Notes: generated by a model from the letters alone, not told the origin. 64,000 nucleotides of DNA from Amoebidium appalachense (GCA_963693365.1 CAVNZM010000007.1:372001-436000); one strand, 5' to 3'. Positions 1-34,299 are shown, counted from the first letter of the stretch. Program-made: numbers and translations.

Positions 1-101
1 ACCAAAAGGCAGCGATGCCGAGTGTATATGACACTGTGACCTGAATAAAAGGTTTCCGAATCAAAATACGCCGCCTTGCTGTACACAACCAATACCCCAA
101 G

Positions 102-142
<41 letters not shown>

Positions 143-919
143 CCCACGCGCACACACACACACACACGCACAAAAACATCCCCAAACCCCATTCATCCAC
201 CTACCCACTCCGTCCCACCCCCCCCTTCCCCGGAGGTCCTTAGATTCATATGCCCTCACGCACATATCCGAGGTGAAATTTCACACGGATGCATGCAGAT
301 ATCCCGTGAACCCGTGAAGGGGGGAAATGTTGTTTTCGTTCATTCTTTGTCTTTAGTTAAATTGCGTAGCGAAGGTTTCTGTTATGACCGCCAAGTCTGA
401 CATACTGACATATTCCACCCGCGCATGCACATGTGCGCACACTAGGCGTAAGCTTTTTTCCACACTAGCTACCTTGATAAACTTCAAAGATTACGACAAT
501 ATGCGGGCTTATATATTCACGGTAAGGATATGATGCATGTGGCCTAAGCATACATGTGCAGTCACGACCTTGATGCGTTGTGCAAAATTGGTCATATGGC
601 GTATTACTAATGATTCTATAATTCAATTGGTCATGTGGCATATTACTAATGATTTTATAATTGTGATTTCTTTTGTTTGGAGTGTTTCCATGCACATGTA
701 GAGCTCGAGCCACCAATTGCTAAGACTTGAAGTCTGGAGCCTCCCCCCCCCCCCTTCCCCCGCCTTCCCCCCCCCCCCCTTCTGCATGCACATGCGCCAA
801 TACGAGTGTGTATGCATGCACAGCCGGCATTTTGTATGAGTGTTTGTTCAATGGTGTGTGTGTGTGTGTGTGCGTGTGTGTGTGCGTGTGTGTGTGTGTG
901 CACGGTTTTTTTTTTTTTT

Positions 920-950
<31 letters not shown>

Positions 951-1157
951 GAGGGGGGGGGAGGGAGAGGGGGGGAGGGGGGAGTGCGGGGAGCGGGGAG
1001 GGGGCAGGGGAGCAGGGAGGGGAGGGGGATCGAGAGAGAGAGGGAGAGGACTACACAACATTTAAATCTCCGTAGCGCTTACACGAATACATGTGGACTG
1101 CAAACACACACACGCCAGGAACTGGAAACGGCCGCCCCTTCCGGGGCGGGAAGGCAT

Positions 1158-1203
<46 letters not shown>

Positions 1204-2182
1204 CCGTGCAGAAGTATTCTATTATTCGATCTCCGTGCATAGCACACAATTGTGTGGTAGTGGTGGTTATCTTTTGCTTGGGGAGGTCGGGTGCACGTGT
1301 GTGCGTGGTGTGTGGGGTGGTGTGTGTACGTGGTTGGGCGGGTTCGGGGGGGGAGGGGGGAGGGGGGGGGGGGGGGGGGAATATCATTAATGTATAGGCA
1401 AGAAATCCAATGGTTTATATTGCGTCAAAAAAGGTAGCAACGTGTAACCCAGAGTTTGCTCAAAGGAACACTTACTGGGTCCAAACATCCAATTTGAAAC
1501 TTACTAATTTATTTTTTCACGAAATATTATATTTTATCGGCCTACTGCATTTTCTTCTAAAAATGTGCATGATATTTAGCACCTCATTCCGAATTTTCAA
1601 ATCAAAATATCCCGGTAGCAAGACTCCAAATTGCAAACCACCAAAGTATTACAGCTCTTGCTCTCAATGGCCTGCTCCCAGAGGCTAGGATGGCCTAAAT
1701 ACCTATTGGCATTGTTTAAAAACATCAATATCAAAGCTAAACGTCCACATGACGTTGCTTCGCTGTTCTGCTAATTTGCTGTACAAAAATACCTCAGCTG
1801 ATCAGGCAGAACAATCATACAGCAGCAAACGCACTAACTCAAACAAAGAACGGGAAAGATCGGAAAGAGTGTCAAGTCGAATTTTGGCAACGGAAAAAAA
1901 CGGGAAAAAAAAAAGAAAAAGAAAAGAAGAAAAAAACACACCAAGGAAACTTTGAAGAAAAACGAGTGTTTGTGTGTAAGTGAGAGAGGGGGAGAGGTTA
2001 GGTTATTAGAGAGAAAGACAGGAAAGAGAGAGTAGCAGGGAGAGGACAGTGCGTTTGTGTCCGGCAAGTAGAATGTACAAATATGAGTGGCGATTAGGCA
2101 CATGTTTGTATTTTGATTACAGAGCTCCCTGCTTCTACAATGCTCCAATTCCACAAAATGAACATCTCAGATGATATGCACT

Positions 2183-2232
<50 letters not shown>

Positions 2233-2303
2233 ACATCCCTAAAACCCACCAAACCAAACGCACTCTAAATCTCCGATAAAAAACAAAGACACCCACACAC
2301 CCG
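1..2303. other. Gene-free flank downstream of the globin gene
   Basis: No coding exon could be supported here. The stretch holds poly-C at about 100-139 and 2184-2231, a (GT)n tract followed by T-run then G-run at 857-960, and long G-runs at 1158-1201 and 1357-1378. The open frames are Pro-, Gly- or Cys/Val-rich translations of these simple repeats. A clean two-copy direct repeat of 38 bp lies at 587-662. The remainder (about 1390-2150) is ordinary AT-rich sequence and should include the 3' UTR of the minus-strand globin gene. Confidence 0.6.
587..662. repeat. Two-copy 38-bp tandem direct repeat
   Basis: Positions 587-624 and 625-662 are adjacent copies that differ at only a few positions. 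Both read ATTGGTCAT, then TATTACTAATGATT, then TATAATT. No function is evident. Confidence 0.85.
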
Positions 2304-14530
<12,227 letters not shown>

Positions 14531-15853
14531 GCTAGCTAGCAAAAGGAGCACATATGTACACGGTGCTGTGTTGAAAGGAAGTGGAAACAGGGAGCAAAAA
14601 AAAAGGTTATGGTGAAAGAAATTTAAAAATGTTATCACAGAGGCAGTGTGTTTAATAGATACTAATGCAAGTGTATATTGGTCATGAGTTCGTTTGCCTT
14701 TTCTTTTAGTCAACCAGAATTTACTCGTTACTAAGCATACGTCGTATATCACACAGTTAGCACAAAGTTTGACACCTGTGTTTGTAATTAGACACTGTCT
14801 GTAAATTGTAAAGCTGTATAATGCCTGTATTACGAACTGCTGTTGTCAACATGTCAGCTTGTGTATCAAGTTGTGTTGCGGTTGCCGTGTCACCGGAGCA
14901 GCACTTCCTCTCGGCATTCCTTTGTTCATTTTCCGCCAATCAGATCAATGCGACCAGTTAGCCAGCGGCCCAGCCCCCGCCCAGCGCCATGGACAGCCGG
15001 CACAAAACGTGTACATGTAAATCATTAATATTATCTTTAAAGATGTTGAAACCTAAGCGATTAAATATTTAATACCTTTAACTTATGTGCAGAAAAAAGG
15101 TGAAATGTTTTTGTATGTGAGGCTACATGAACTGAAACCGGCTTTCTTCTAGAGACACCTACAATAGTGAGACATCTACATGTACACCTGCCGCACACTG
15201 AGGGATCTCGATGGCATGTTATATAAGAAATCGGTAGATGATATATCTTTTTTTAAACGGCTTAAAATCTGCTTAGTGCTATAAAAAGGCTTTACAACTG
15301 GAACATGAAAAAGTTTTAAGCATCTTATATCTGACGCCACGGGTAGGTTTTGCCGCTTTTTTTAATGAGCCCACGTTACCCGGTATGCATTGCGTAAACC
15401 CTGCAGCTGCCGGGCGCGGTGCATGTGCATGCGGGCCGACGGCTGGGCAAGTGCCACACCGTCAGTCCGAGCCTGAGCCTGCCCCATGCATTTATGATGC
15501 ATTATGCATGTTCCGTTACCCATTCCGGCTGATCCGTGCGTGAAGTTAGCAATTATTTCTTTAAGTGGCAATTGGTGTGACTTGAAGATGCTGGCATTTT
15601 CTGAGGCGGGTGAGAGTCGGACCCGGGAGCACACCTGCCACCTACTGAGATGGCTCCTTATTTTTCCTTACACATTCAGCGAACACTGGACTCTATCGAA
15701 CCGTCGAGGCGCCGCGACAGAAAGCGGCATGCACGCGTCGCGAGAGTGTAAGGAAAAATCGAAGCAGCGAACGTAAAGTTCATCGCAGCGCGTGCACACC
15801 GTCAGTACGTGTGAGGGAGCACACATGGCATACGCGCGCACGCGCGCACACAC

Positions 15854-15940
<87 letters not shown>

Positions 15941-16561
15941 CACACACAAACACACGCACACAAACGCACACACACGCACTCACACACACGCACACACATA
16001 CACACATTCTCTCTCTGTGTGTGAGTGTTTTCTTGTGTGTGGCTCTCTCTTTCGCACTCTCTCTTTGTGTGTGTCTCTCCCTCCCTCTCCCCTCCCTCTC
16101 ACCCGGAAAAAACCTCCCTCCGACTCTCCCGAGTCCTGCCCTCTCTCTTTCCCTTTCTCCCTCAATCTCTCTCGCTCTCCCTCTCTCTTCCTCCCCCCCC
16201 CCTCCCCCCTCCTCCTTCCTCCCCCTCCCTCTTTCCATTCTTCTCTCTCTTCACCCGCCCCGTAGGTCACACACACACACACACTCCTCTCTCCCACGAC
16301 ACGCCTCCCTCCCCTCTCCCTCTCCCTCTCTCTATCGCTTCCTATATCTCCCTCTCTCTCCCTTGCCAACGTATGTGCATACACATGAGAGTGCACAGTG
16401 TCCCGAATGTGTTTGTGCCATACATGCACCCGGTCTCTCCTTTCGGTGGGTGCACTGCTGGCCCACGGCTGGAGCACCAGCAGGCGGACCAGTGGCCTGA
16501 AGGTGGACCTGTGTGCGTGACACAAAATCCCCTATGGTTGTAGCTTGTGGCGAGGTACGAA

Positions 16562-16601
<40 letters not shown>

Positions 16602-16615
16602 TATGTGTATGTATG

Positions 16616-16679
<64 letters not shown>

Positions 16680-16904
16680 ACGTGTGTGTGTGTGTCTCAA
16701 AGGCGCGTGCGTGGGGTTGGTGTGGGTGTACGCTTTTATTCCTGTGTGCACGTACTTTGTGTGTCTGTTTACTCTTTTGCGCCTGTGTATGCTGTGCTTC
16801 CTGGTGTGTCTGTGCTTGCTTGTCCACATCCCAGAGTTAAACGTCCATGGAAATTGTGACATGTACAGTGGGGAAGGGAGGGAGGGGAGGAGGGGGTTGA
16901 TTGT

Positions 16905-16935
<31 letters not shown>

Positions 16936-17390
16936 GGGGGGAGGGCGGGGGGGCTATCACCCAAGTGATTCAATGTAGAGAACGTGGCCGAAAGTAAACT
17001 AAACCCACTGCACACGGTCGAGAGTACACCCATAAAACCAGGCCCATTCCTGCCGCAGTTCACATGATGTTTTTAAATGGAGACACGCGTTCGGCCTGAC
17101 AATTCTGATGCACGCTGTAAATGATATGTTTGGAATCCCAGTTAGCAATAAACACTAGCATTGATGCATCGCGGTGATCACATGTACATCTGGTGATGGC
17201 AACAAGCCAGGGGACACCTATTACAAGCTGCAACTTGGCGTGACTTGCAGTCACTGATGATCATTGTTGTGGATTGGGACGTCTGCTTGCCGCATGATTG
17301 TGTTACGCAATGTGTTGAATCAAATTTGGCTTCATATTCAGGGGTGTATGATATATGTGTGCGTGTGTGTGTGTGTGTGTGTTTGGGGGA

Positions 17391-17424
<34 letters not shown>

Positions 17425-17745
17425 TGAGGTGTGCTTTGTGTGTGCCTTCGGCTGGCGCGGGGGGGGGGGGGGGGGGGGGGGGTTGACTGCTGTAGTGGTG
17501 ATATGACGGTGGTGGTCACCAGCGCACGTGGGCCACGTGGGACCGTGGGTTGTGATACCGTATGGTGGCCAATATTGCAAAACTGCCCGGAGGAGCCACG
17601 AGGACTGTCGGCAGCAGGGACCGATGTCGATATGCATGAAGCCTGTAGGCACACGGGCTGCCATTATTGTAATAAATATATTATGTGAGTTAGAGCTGTA
17701 TGTAGCTGCAGCCTGGGCCATGGCATGCATCACCACCGTGGTGCC
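14531..17745. other. Intergenic region upstream of the globin gene
   Basis: No gene could be supported. 14531-15780 is unique, non-repetitive sequence that should include the globin promoter. 15838-16000 is (CA)n, 16010-16350 is CT-rich polypyrimidine, 16565-16690 is (GT)n, and G-runs lie at 16919-16950, 17392-17422 and 17460-17483. A short open stretch at 16440-16550 can be read on both strands and lacks decisive splice context. Confidence 0.5.
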
Positions 17746-17770
17746 ACCGTGCTATAGCCCCACTGTGTTT

Positions 17771-17792
17771 GGGCCCCCACCGGTGGGGGCCC
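17771..17792. repeat. Perfect 22-bp GC palindrome
   Basis: GGGCCCCCACC followed directly by its reverse complement. An identical copy is at 19362-19383 and a one-mismatch copy at 17828-17849. Confidence 0.95.
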
Positions 17793-18617
17793 CCACGATC
17801 AGATCGATTTTCGCCGGTAATTAGTGCGGGCCCCCACCGGCGGGGGCCCACACCCCTGAAAAAAGGGGGTTCGCTCAAGAGGTTTTTCTGCTCGTGGGAG
17901 AAAGAAGTGGGTAAATTTTGTATGTACAGTGATGAATATACATGATAACGCAGCTTTGGCTCGGTTTTCAGCGGCGCAGCTGTTTTTCTTGTTGTTCTGC
18001 TTTGCTAGAAAAAAAGGGACGATCTTTTCATATGATCAAAATAGACTCTTTCATGTCACTTCTGTGTTTAGATTCAGAACATGAGCGTTACATACACTGC
18101 AACGCCATGCACGCTATGTATAACGTTTTGCACACTTTTGTTTATAGCCATAAACGGCTACCAGTAAAGAACCTGACCACTCAAAGCTGCAGAAAGTCAT
18201 GTAAAGTGTTCAACGTCCAGATCCAAGCTACACATAGGCTATTATTGTTTGTAATATACAAACGAACACGTGAGGAAAACAGCCTGAATGTGCAGGAACC
18301 ACATTTGTAAGGTATATATAACTGCATCTACTTAGGCCTAGGTGCCTTTACGGTAGCAGCAGCAGTGGCGAGCTGCCAGGCCACGGAGAACACTTGTTCT
18401 TAGTGAAGGCACAGGCCATTGGTCGTGCAACACTTTTACTTGCAACCTTTTTAGGATTTTGTAAACAGCCTGCATAAAAGGCTTGGCATGCACGCACTGT
18501 GGCTGTTGTATTCCACAAACGTACGGGGTCAGTAGTGCTGTTTTGTTTGCTCACGGGTTTTTACTCTATTTGATAATTTGTTCCGGGTTTATATCTACGT
18601 ACACTATGCGCACACAC

Positions 18618-18960
<343 letters not shown>

Positions 18961-19412
18961 AAAACACACACTAGCACACTCACCAACATGCTCCCGGACA
19001 TGTGACACACACACACACAAACAAACTAGTACTACGTATACTTGGTGATACGATCCTGGCGCTGCCGCCGCGGCCGCGGCCATTTTGAAAAATTTGGGTG
19101 CGCCAGATCGATCCTCGACTGAATGATGGTGCGACGCGAGCCAATCCAATCATCCGCTTTCACATGTGGGCCCCCACCCGCCTTGAGTGTGGGCCACCAA
19201 AAGTACTAGTTTTTTGTTATCAGAAAAAGTTACCAAAATATGACTATAGAGCATAAAAAAGCCCATGTAGACCTCAATCCGACACACATTCAAGCTTTTT
19301 TAAGGGCGCAGAGTGGGGTATATAGTATGTGAGTTTCCGAGGGGCGCCCCTTTGAAAGTGTGGGCCCCCACCGGTGGGGGCCCGCATTTTTACAGTGGGG
19401 ATAGAGGCTTTG

Positions 19413-20567
19413 GTGCAACGTATCGTGATCGATCGATATATATTCACATTGGATGCATAATTAATTAGCTATGTACGTGTTGGTACATGCACATGTACAC
19501 CGTGCACCTCCTAATTATGGGTATTGGGCACTAATGGTATTAATTAACATAATAAACCAGGGCCATTGTCCCCGGTGTGCCCATCCATGTGTACACACGT
19601 GGTCGAATGCAAGTGTAGACTTCGGAGAAGTTCCGACGACTGATGATCGATCCCGGGACCCGATCGAGCAAAAGCCCTAATCCATTGGTCAGTTGCCGCT
19701 CCAATCGGCGCGCGCCTACTTGAGTATCGTTCGAGGCTCTTTCTTGAGTCATGGCGGCATGATCACACTCAGAGTTATGGCACCTCGTGGCAGGGCCTAA
19801 GAAGCACATGCGTTCACGTCGTTATATATATCTTATGAAATACATTATCGATACTATTAGTTTCACTGTTTAGGTGCTCGTCGAGAATATGTAGCCAAAA
19901 TATCGATAACGCAATAAGATGAGATCACCGTCGGTTATCGATCTGACTTCCGATCGAGATCGAAAAGTCTACTCGGTCATCGCGCTGTCGGGAAATAAAG
20001 CCCATCAAAAAAAAAAAAAGTGTTGTCCATGGACAATAATATTTGCCCCTGGCTGCATGCGCAGTCTACACGTGCGCGGGTATATGCGCCTGGCTCGGAT
20101 GTTTTGACTTTATAAGTCAAAGTCCACTACTTTCAACCGGGACTAACAGAGGCAAATATATATAGAGTAGTATTCGGCATACTTAAAATTAACAAAACAT
20201 CTGGAGTCATGATCATGAGCACTGCAGCTGCTTAAGTGCAAATTTCCGCAAGTCTTCGCGATCGATCGATCCAATATTAATCGGGAGCATGAGTGCCATG
20301 ATGATCATGCCCACTAGTGGCGGCACTAGTAGACACGCTGAATTGTGCATGTTTGAGGTACATTTGTGTCTTTTCCCCCATGAAATTTATGCACACAGCA
20401 CAGTATACTATACAGAGATAACCACGGTTTTAGACTTTTATGCAGCCCCATGAATGCATACTTGGGGGGGGGGGGGGGGGGGGGGGCGGCCGAGAATCGA
20501 AAGGTGGCACGATCGCGATCACGCAATCATTCTACTTGTTTGGTAGGGAGAACAGGGCATCGCAAAG
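19413..20567. other. AT-rich intergenic DNA rich in GATC
   Basis: No gene was recognised. GATCGATC-type stretches recur (about 19430, 19645, 20265), and a G-run lies at 20465-20486. Confidence 0.5.
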
Positions 20568-21105
20568 TGGTTCGATTCGTGTCAAAAGCCAGATTGCCAG
20601 ATTGCCAGATTAAAAACCGCCTCGCCAAACATGGTTATTCGTCGATCAATCGAATCGGAACGTAAAATTTAAACAAAATTTTAAGGCCAGATTCAATTTG
20701 ACCCCTCTTCCAGATTCCAGAATCTGGCGACCCCCCCCCCCCCCCTTCCAGATTGCCAGATTGACCCTGCGCCTTACGATTGGCCGCGCCAGCACCATAT
20801 AAAGTTCGTATCCAATCCTAGGCGTTTTGCCTTATTAGTATAGCTTTTCAAAAATGCATAAAACTTGGTAATAAATGCCCATTTAACAAAATAAAAAATA
20901 TTTAAATAATATTTCAAAACTATTATTGTTCATTAAGATAAGCCAAGATATTCTATTACCGCGCAAAATGGCAAGTGCCTTCTTGACCCAAAAAGCTAGA
21001 TTTTAGCTCTACAAGAACCGGACCGAAATCTAGCCTTTCTGGAATGCCATCAAAATTCTGGCATTCTGGCAATCTGGCAATCTGGCTTTTCACACGAATC
21101 GAACC
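20568..21105. mobile_element. Foldback element with ~45-bp terminal inverted repeats
   Basis: The left arm 20568-20612 reads TGGTTCGATTCGTGT, then C, AAAAGCC and AGATTGCC repeats. The reverse complement of 21063-21105 gives the same order with only a few mismatches. Inside, CCAGATT/GCCAGATT motifs recur (20708-20765). There is no open reading frame of note, so it resembles a MITE or foldback element. The arm contains GGTTCGATTC, which resembles a pol III B box, but no tRNA fold was found. Confidence 0.65.
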
Positions 21106-21168
21106 AGTGTCTCAACTAGGAAAGTCAAATACCACACATTCCGCCGTTAACCCCCCTGTAGTCCGGAT

Positions 21169-21189
21169 GATTCACATTCAATGTGAATC
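21169..21189. repeat. Palindrome GATTCACATT-C-AATGTGAATC
   Basis: Perfect 10-nt arms around a single C. Half-sites AATGTGAATCAA recur at 21360-21371 and 21381-21392, and a longer palindrome of the same sequence is at 24227-24251. Confidence 0.9.
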
Positions 21190-21559
21190 GATTTTGTGGC
21201 GCTTCTCAATTTTTACCCTGTGGTCAAAAAGTACATGTTACTTAAGCAAAAACTTAGTTTTGGTAGTCAAAAAAACGCCCATATAAGTTTTTTTGGGTGT
21301 TTATGTATATATTTTTCATGTTACTTAGAGACGTTCGAGAGGTGGTGCGAGCTCCAAACAATGTGAATCAATCTGAAAACAATGTGAATCAATTCGCGAC
21401 TTCGAGTCGCGTCGCGACTCCGATGGCATGATCGCGGCCGCGCCAGCCGGGGGGCCACGTGATCATGGCATATCATACTAATTAGTGACTAAGTGACACG
21501 TGCAGCGTGCGAGGGCTTTTAATGCCGGCATGTCATAGTGCCTGCCAAATGAATAGCGT

Positions 21560-21639
21560 GTGTCTGTAGGTGTGTGTGTGCGCGCATGTGTGTGAGTGGG
21601 TGGGTGGGTGGGTGGGTGCCGGGTGGGTGTATGTATGTG

Positions 21640-21690
<51 letters not shown>

Positions 21691-21744
21691 CGGTGTGCAC
21701 ATGTGTGTACGGTGCGCGCACGCGCGCGCGCGTGTGTGTGTGTG

Positions 21745-21812
<68 letters not shown>

Positions 21813-21934
21813 CAGAGAACGTGTGTGTTAGTGTGTGTGTGTGTGCGACTATGATGTGTGTGTCATTATGGTGAACATTGTGTGTGGCACTGTGTGTGTG
21901 TGTGTGTGTGTACATGTGTGCATGTGTGTGCACC

Positions 21935-22006
<72 letters not shown>

Positions 22007-22222
22007 GTGTACATGTGTGTGTGTGTGTATGTACATGTGTGTGTGTGTGTGTGCAACGGTGTGTGTGTAGTGTGTGTGTGCGTGTGTGTGTGTGTGCGTG
22101 TGTGCGTGTGTGTGTATGTGTGTGTGTATGTGTGTGAATGTGTGTGCACGGCCGGGTGTGTGTGTGTGTACAAGTATGTGTGTGTGCGCCTGTGTGTGTG
22201 TGTTTGCGTGCGTGTGTGTGTT

Positions 22223-22313
<91 letters not shown>

Positions 22314-22375
22314 GTGTGTGTAACAGTGTGTGTGTACATGTGTGTGTGTGTAACAGTGTGTAGTTTGTGTGTGTG
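21560..22375. repeat. Extended (GT)n satellite-like block
   Basis: About 800 bp dominated by GT arrays, broken by GTGCG, GTACATGTG and AACAGTG units. No coding content. Confidence 0.95.
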
Positions 22376-23042
22376 TGTTCGGTGGTTACTGTCACGGTTG
22401 GGTGATGGCAGTAGCGCGTGTGTGTGGTCAGGCGGATGTTGTTGTTGTTATCAGAGAAAGGGAGTGAGGAGGGGAGGGGAGGGGGAGGGGGGGGGGGGGG
22501 AGGGGGGGGGAGGGGGGGGGGAGGGGGGAGGGGGGCAAACGTATGCACATACTCAGCCAGGCGAGCTGCATGTTTTGCTGGTTCTTTCCCTTGTATTATA
22601 TAGTGAACAAGTGTCCAAATTTGTAGATTGCCATAATAAATGGTCGGACATGCAGGTTTGCGTACACTTGCAATTTCACGTTCAAACAAAATTTTTATTC
22701 AATGATACAGTAACTCAGCTTGAAGCTCCTTCTAAATGTCTAAACAAAGTTTTACATAGTGTTCCGAAAAATAACTGTGATACTGGTACACTCTCATCTT
22801 AGCAACACAAGAATATATTTACCTATAGTAGAAGACCACGAATTTGAACTATTAAGTGTCTTACACTTGAAATTACAACAGTCCCTCTAACGGTTAACTT
22901 GGGTATCATAGGCACCCCCCCCCCCCCCCCCCCCCCCTCCCGAGCCCTCCCCTCTCCCCCCCCCCCCCCCCCCCCCCCCCACCACCACCACCACCACCAT
23001 CATACACCACCACCACACACGCACACACACACACACACACAG

Positions 23043-23095
<53 letters not shown>

Positions 23096-23285
23096 GGCAC
23101 ACACACACACACACACGCACACACACACACACAGCCAAAAAAAAAAAGGGGGGGGGGGGCGAATGGGGGGGGGGGAGGTGGGGGAGGTGAAGGAAAAAAC
23201 ACAAGAAGAACTCTTTGGCAACATCAAAGCCTGCAAGTGACGTGACTCTAACTTAACCAATCATTTCACACTGCGACCACCGTGT
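22376..23285. other. Intergenic sequence with mirrored G and C tracts
   Basis: A G-rich block (22468-22535), unique AT-rich sequence (22540-22910), poly-C (22916-22981), CCA repeats, (CA)n to 23135, then an A-run followed by a G-run. No gene supported. Confidence 0.5.
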
Positions 23286-23651
23286 CTACTGAGGCTCGTA
23301 ATCTGCCCAGTATTCAGGTGTTTTGATATCCTTGTTCGTGTGCCATATATCGAAGCAGGATTTAACGTTTGGATTACTGGACTTGCGCCTGAACGTGTCT
23401 AGGAGCCTGTTTTCAATATCGTCTTCTTTGAGTATTATGTCTATTTGCTTGGGGTCAAAAATACGCCATTTCCCTGAGAGAGCGGTATCCTCTGTAGCCT
23501 CGCTGTCTTCTGTATCACTCTGTGTGCTATCGTCGGAAAAAATATTGTCAAAGAAATCCGAGTCAAGTGCCCCTGCTTCGAACCCCACACCACTGCCATC
23601 ACCAAGTTCCATGCCCCGTCCATTCTTTGTGTGCATTGTAAGAGACACCAA
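23286..23651 (-). CDS. Small acidic open reading frame, unrecognised
   Basis: A 121-residue frame of ordinary composition, unlike the simple-repeat shadows. It has an acidic Ser/Asp/Glu stretch (DSDFFDNIFSDDSTQSD), then a mixed segment (DPKQIDIILKEDD) and an aromatic C-terminus (YWADYEP). It starts at an ATG at 23651 and ends TGA. I do not recognise it. A further unrelated open stretch on the same strand (24170-23880) and the nearby palindrome at 24227 leave open a decayed mobile element or a short hypothetical gene. No splice sites were assigned. Confidence 0.35.
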   Translation of the reverse strand: MVSLTMHTKNGRGMELGDGSGVGFEAGALDSDFFDNIFSDDSTQSDTEDSEATEDTALSGKWRIFDPKQIDIILKEDDIENRLLDTFRRKSSNPNVKSCFDIWHTNKDIKTPEYWADYEPQ

Positions 23652-24226
23652 CTACTGGTATATATCAAGGAGAAGTGACATTATAACGGTGCAATTCAAT
23701 CACGGGTATGGGAAGATGATCTACGTGCAACTCTTTCAAGGGGCCACGGTGCGTTGCTTTGTTTACAAGAGCCAAAAAAGGCTACGTCTAAACACCATAT
23801 ATGGTTTTCCTTTGTGTAACAACCAATGGTTTTCAGCCTTCGAGGGGTGTAAAGCATTGAAACTGGTCGACCTTCATCTTTACTCAATAGATGAAACGCT
23901 GTTCAGAAGCTCATTATGAGGTAACATATTGCAAGGCAGCACACTTACATCAATCAGTCGATTGCAAGCATTGATCATTCTATGGGTTGTCGATATCCAA
24001 CTTTGTGTGCCAGCACGCCCTCGCTGCGCCGCAAAGTCCATATACAACCCATACCCAGCCGCGGGGCTTTGAAAACTATATATGTTTACTTCGCTCTTGC
24101 AAAGTTTCGACCCCACCGGGTCATTTATACGGGAAAAAACTCTGTTTTTTGAAGGGGGGTTTTGATTCACTTTTAATATGAAATCACCCTAATAGACCGA
24201 TTTTCCAAAATTCCCGGGATACAAGA

Positions 24227-24251
24227 TTGATTCACATTGAATGTGAATCAA
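24227..24251. repeat. Perfect palindrome with 12-nt arms
   Basis: TTGATTCACATT-G-AATGTGAATCAA. The core is shared with 21169-21189 and two half-sites near 21.37 kb. Confidence 0.9.
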
Positions 24252-25837
24252 ATTACATTGGGGTTAAGTTTCAGCTCAGTGGAGGTGCAATCGGAGTTAG
24301 TAACAACATAACGATTGGCTCGATCAGTAGATTTTCAACCAATCACAAATGCGCAATTTGACAAAAAATGAGACAGATCTAAACATCGACCTAAAACCAA
24401 TCATCAAGCTTTCTTGCTCTTTTGCACTAGTTTAAAGAGGGCGCTTGGATTGGTTAAAATATTAGGTAATCCAATCGGCGCATCGACCAAAAATCTGACG
24501 TCACATTCTATTCTTGAAATTAGGCGATCTGATTGGTTCGGCTGTTCGACCGACCCAGCCGGCTGGTTCCGAGAAGCGTTCCGATGGAACTTCCCCAGAA
24601 CTGCCGATTCGCGTGCATGATTTGTCGCATACGTATCATCTGAAAGCTATATAGTGCATATTATTATAGATACCCAAAAACATTTTTTCCGAAACATGTT
24701 AAAGAAGTACTTTTTGTTTTTGTAATCTTAGTAGGCTTTTCAACAAGACATTAGAAGCATTTCCCACATAAGCCCTAGGTGGAGCCATGAGTGAGCAATC
24801 CTATAGTTATAACCCCCAAAGGTTACATTTCTGGAGAATATGTAAAAGCTAGAAAAGCTTTATATAACTACAGTATTCTGCTACTACACTTACTAATAAT
24901 TATTAAATGTGTATAGTTTTGTGTACTACATCATGGTTGGTTTCTTTTTATAAAGAGCTAGTTGCATTTCTCTGCTACCTTTTTTATTATCAGGTGACAT
25001 TTTGGTCATATTTACGAGGGGTCTAAGCGTATAGGGAATATTGTTCCAACAGCCACTCAAAACGTCGGCATTTCTTCGAAAGGCGCCAAAGCCGACGAAG
25101 GCAGAAAGGCAGAAGGCTTGAAGCGACTTTTTCGACTTTATAAAATGCTACCAGTTTTATAGTGTATTGAGTATGCTAGCACTGCTACGGCGGAAGGGAC
25201 GGTCGCACTTTCTACATGTTTATTCTAGTTGCCGCTGGCAGAACTTTGATACACAGCCTGTGTCGAGTTATGTGCGTGTTGTCGTAGCCAAAATTACTGC
25301 TAGCGTTTGGTCCTGCGTGCCCACCTGAAGAATTATCACTTTTTTGCAGACATAGCAAACACAGTTCGTGACCACACACACAGTTTAGCACCGAGCAGCT
25401 ATTGTAAGTGCTCTTTTGAGTGGTTTATGAGGACACACATCAACACATGCCCACGTCACAGTTCATGTTCAAGAAGTGTGAAGGGCCTTTGTTTTGCTCG
25501 GACACTTTTTTGTGGGGCTCATGCCTAGCGCTCACCAACTAGTATAGGAAAACACAGGCTTATACCATGTCACTTCCTCGGGGTTCCACAATAGCTATTC
25601 GCAAGGCCTAGGTGTCACGTTGACACTCGTATACGCACGCACACACACAGGCACACATGCACAGACGTGGGGTGGGGCAGCCTGGGGCTTCATATTTCAT
25701 TATATAAACCTAGTGGGACATTTTAGGAGGGGACGCACGTGCGCAGAGACACGCACACGCACACGCACACGCACACGTACACGCACACGCACACGTACAC
25801 GTAAACACGTGCCGCAAATTGTCGGCGAGTATGAAGA
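24252..25837. other. Intergenic region and 5' flank of the Src-like gene
   Basis: Ordinary unique AT-rich sequence to about 25600. A (CACACG)n-type tract at 25748-25806 then lies 30-90 bp upstream of the kinase start codon. No other gene seen. The promoter should lie here; no clear TATA or initiator was assigned. Confidence 0.5.

Positions 25838-34299
<8,462 letters not shown>

Noticed and set aside
720-1397. Long open frames of Pro, Gly, Cys-Val or His-Thr repeats here and throughout the window
   Set aside because: They are translations of poly-C/G, (GT)n and (CA)n; all frames of such repeats stay open. No start context, splice logic or composition supports a protein.
16440-16550. Possible exon upstream of the globin gene
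   Set aside because: Open in both strands with no preferred frame; flanking splice signals are just the ends of microsatellites.
20568-20612. tRNA gene suggested by GGTTCGATTC
   Set aside because: No acceptor stem, anticodon loop or A box could be placed around it; it is part of an inverted-repeat arm.
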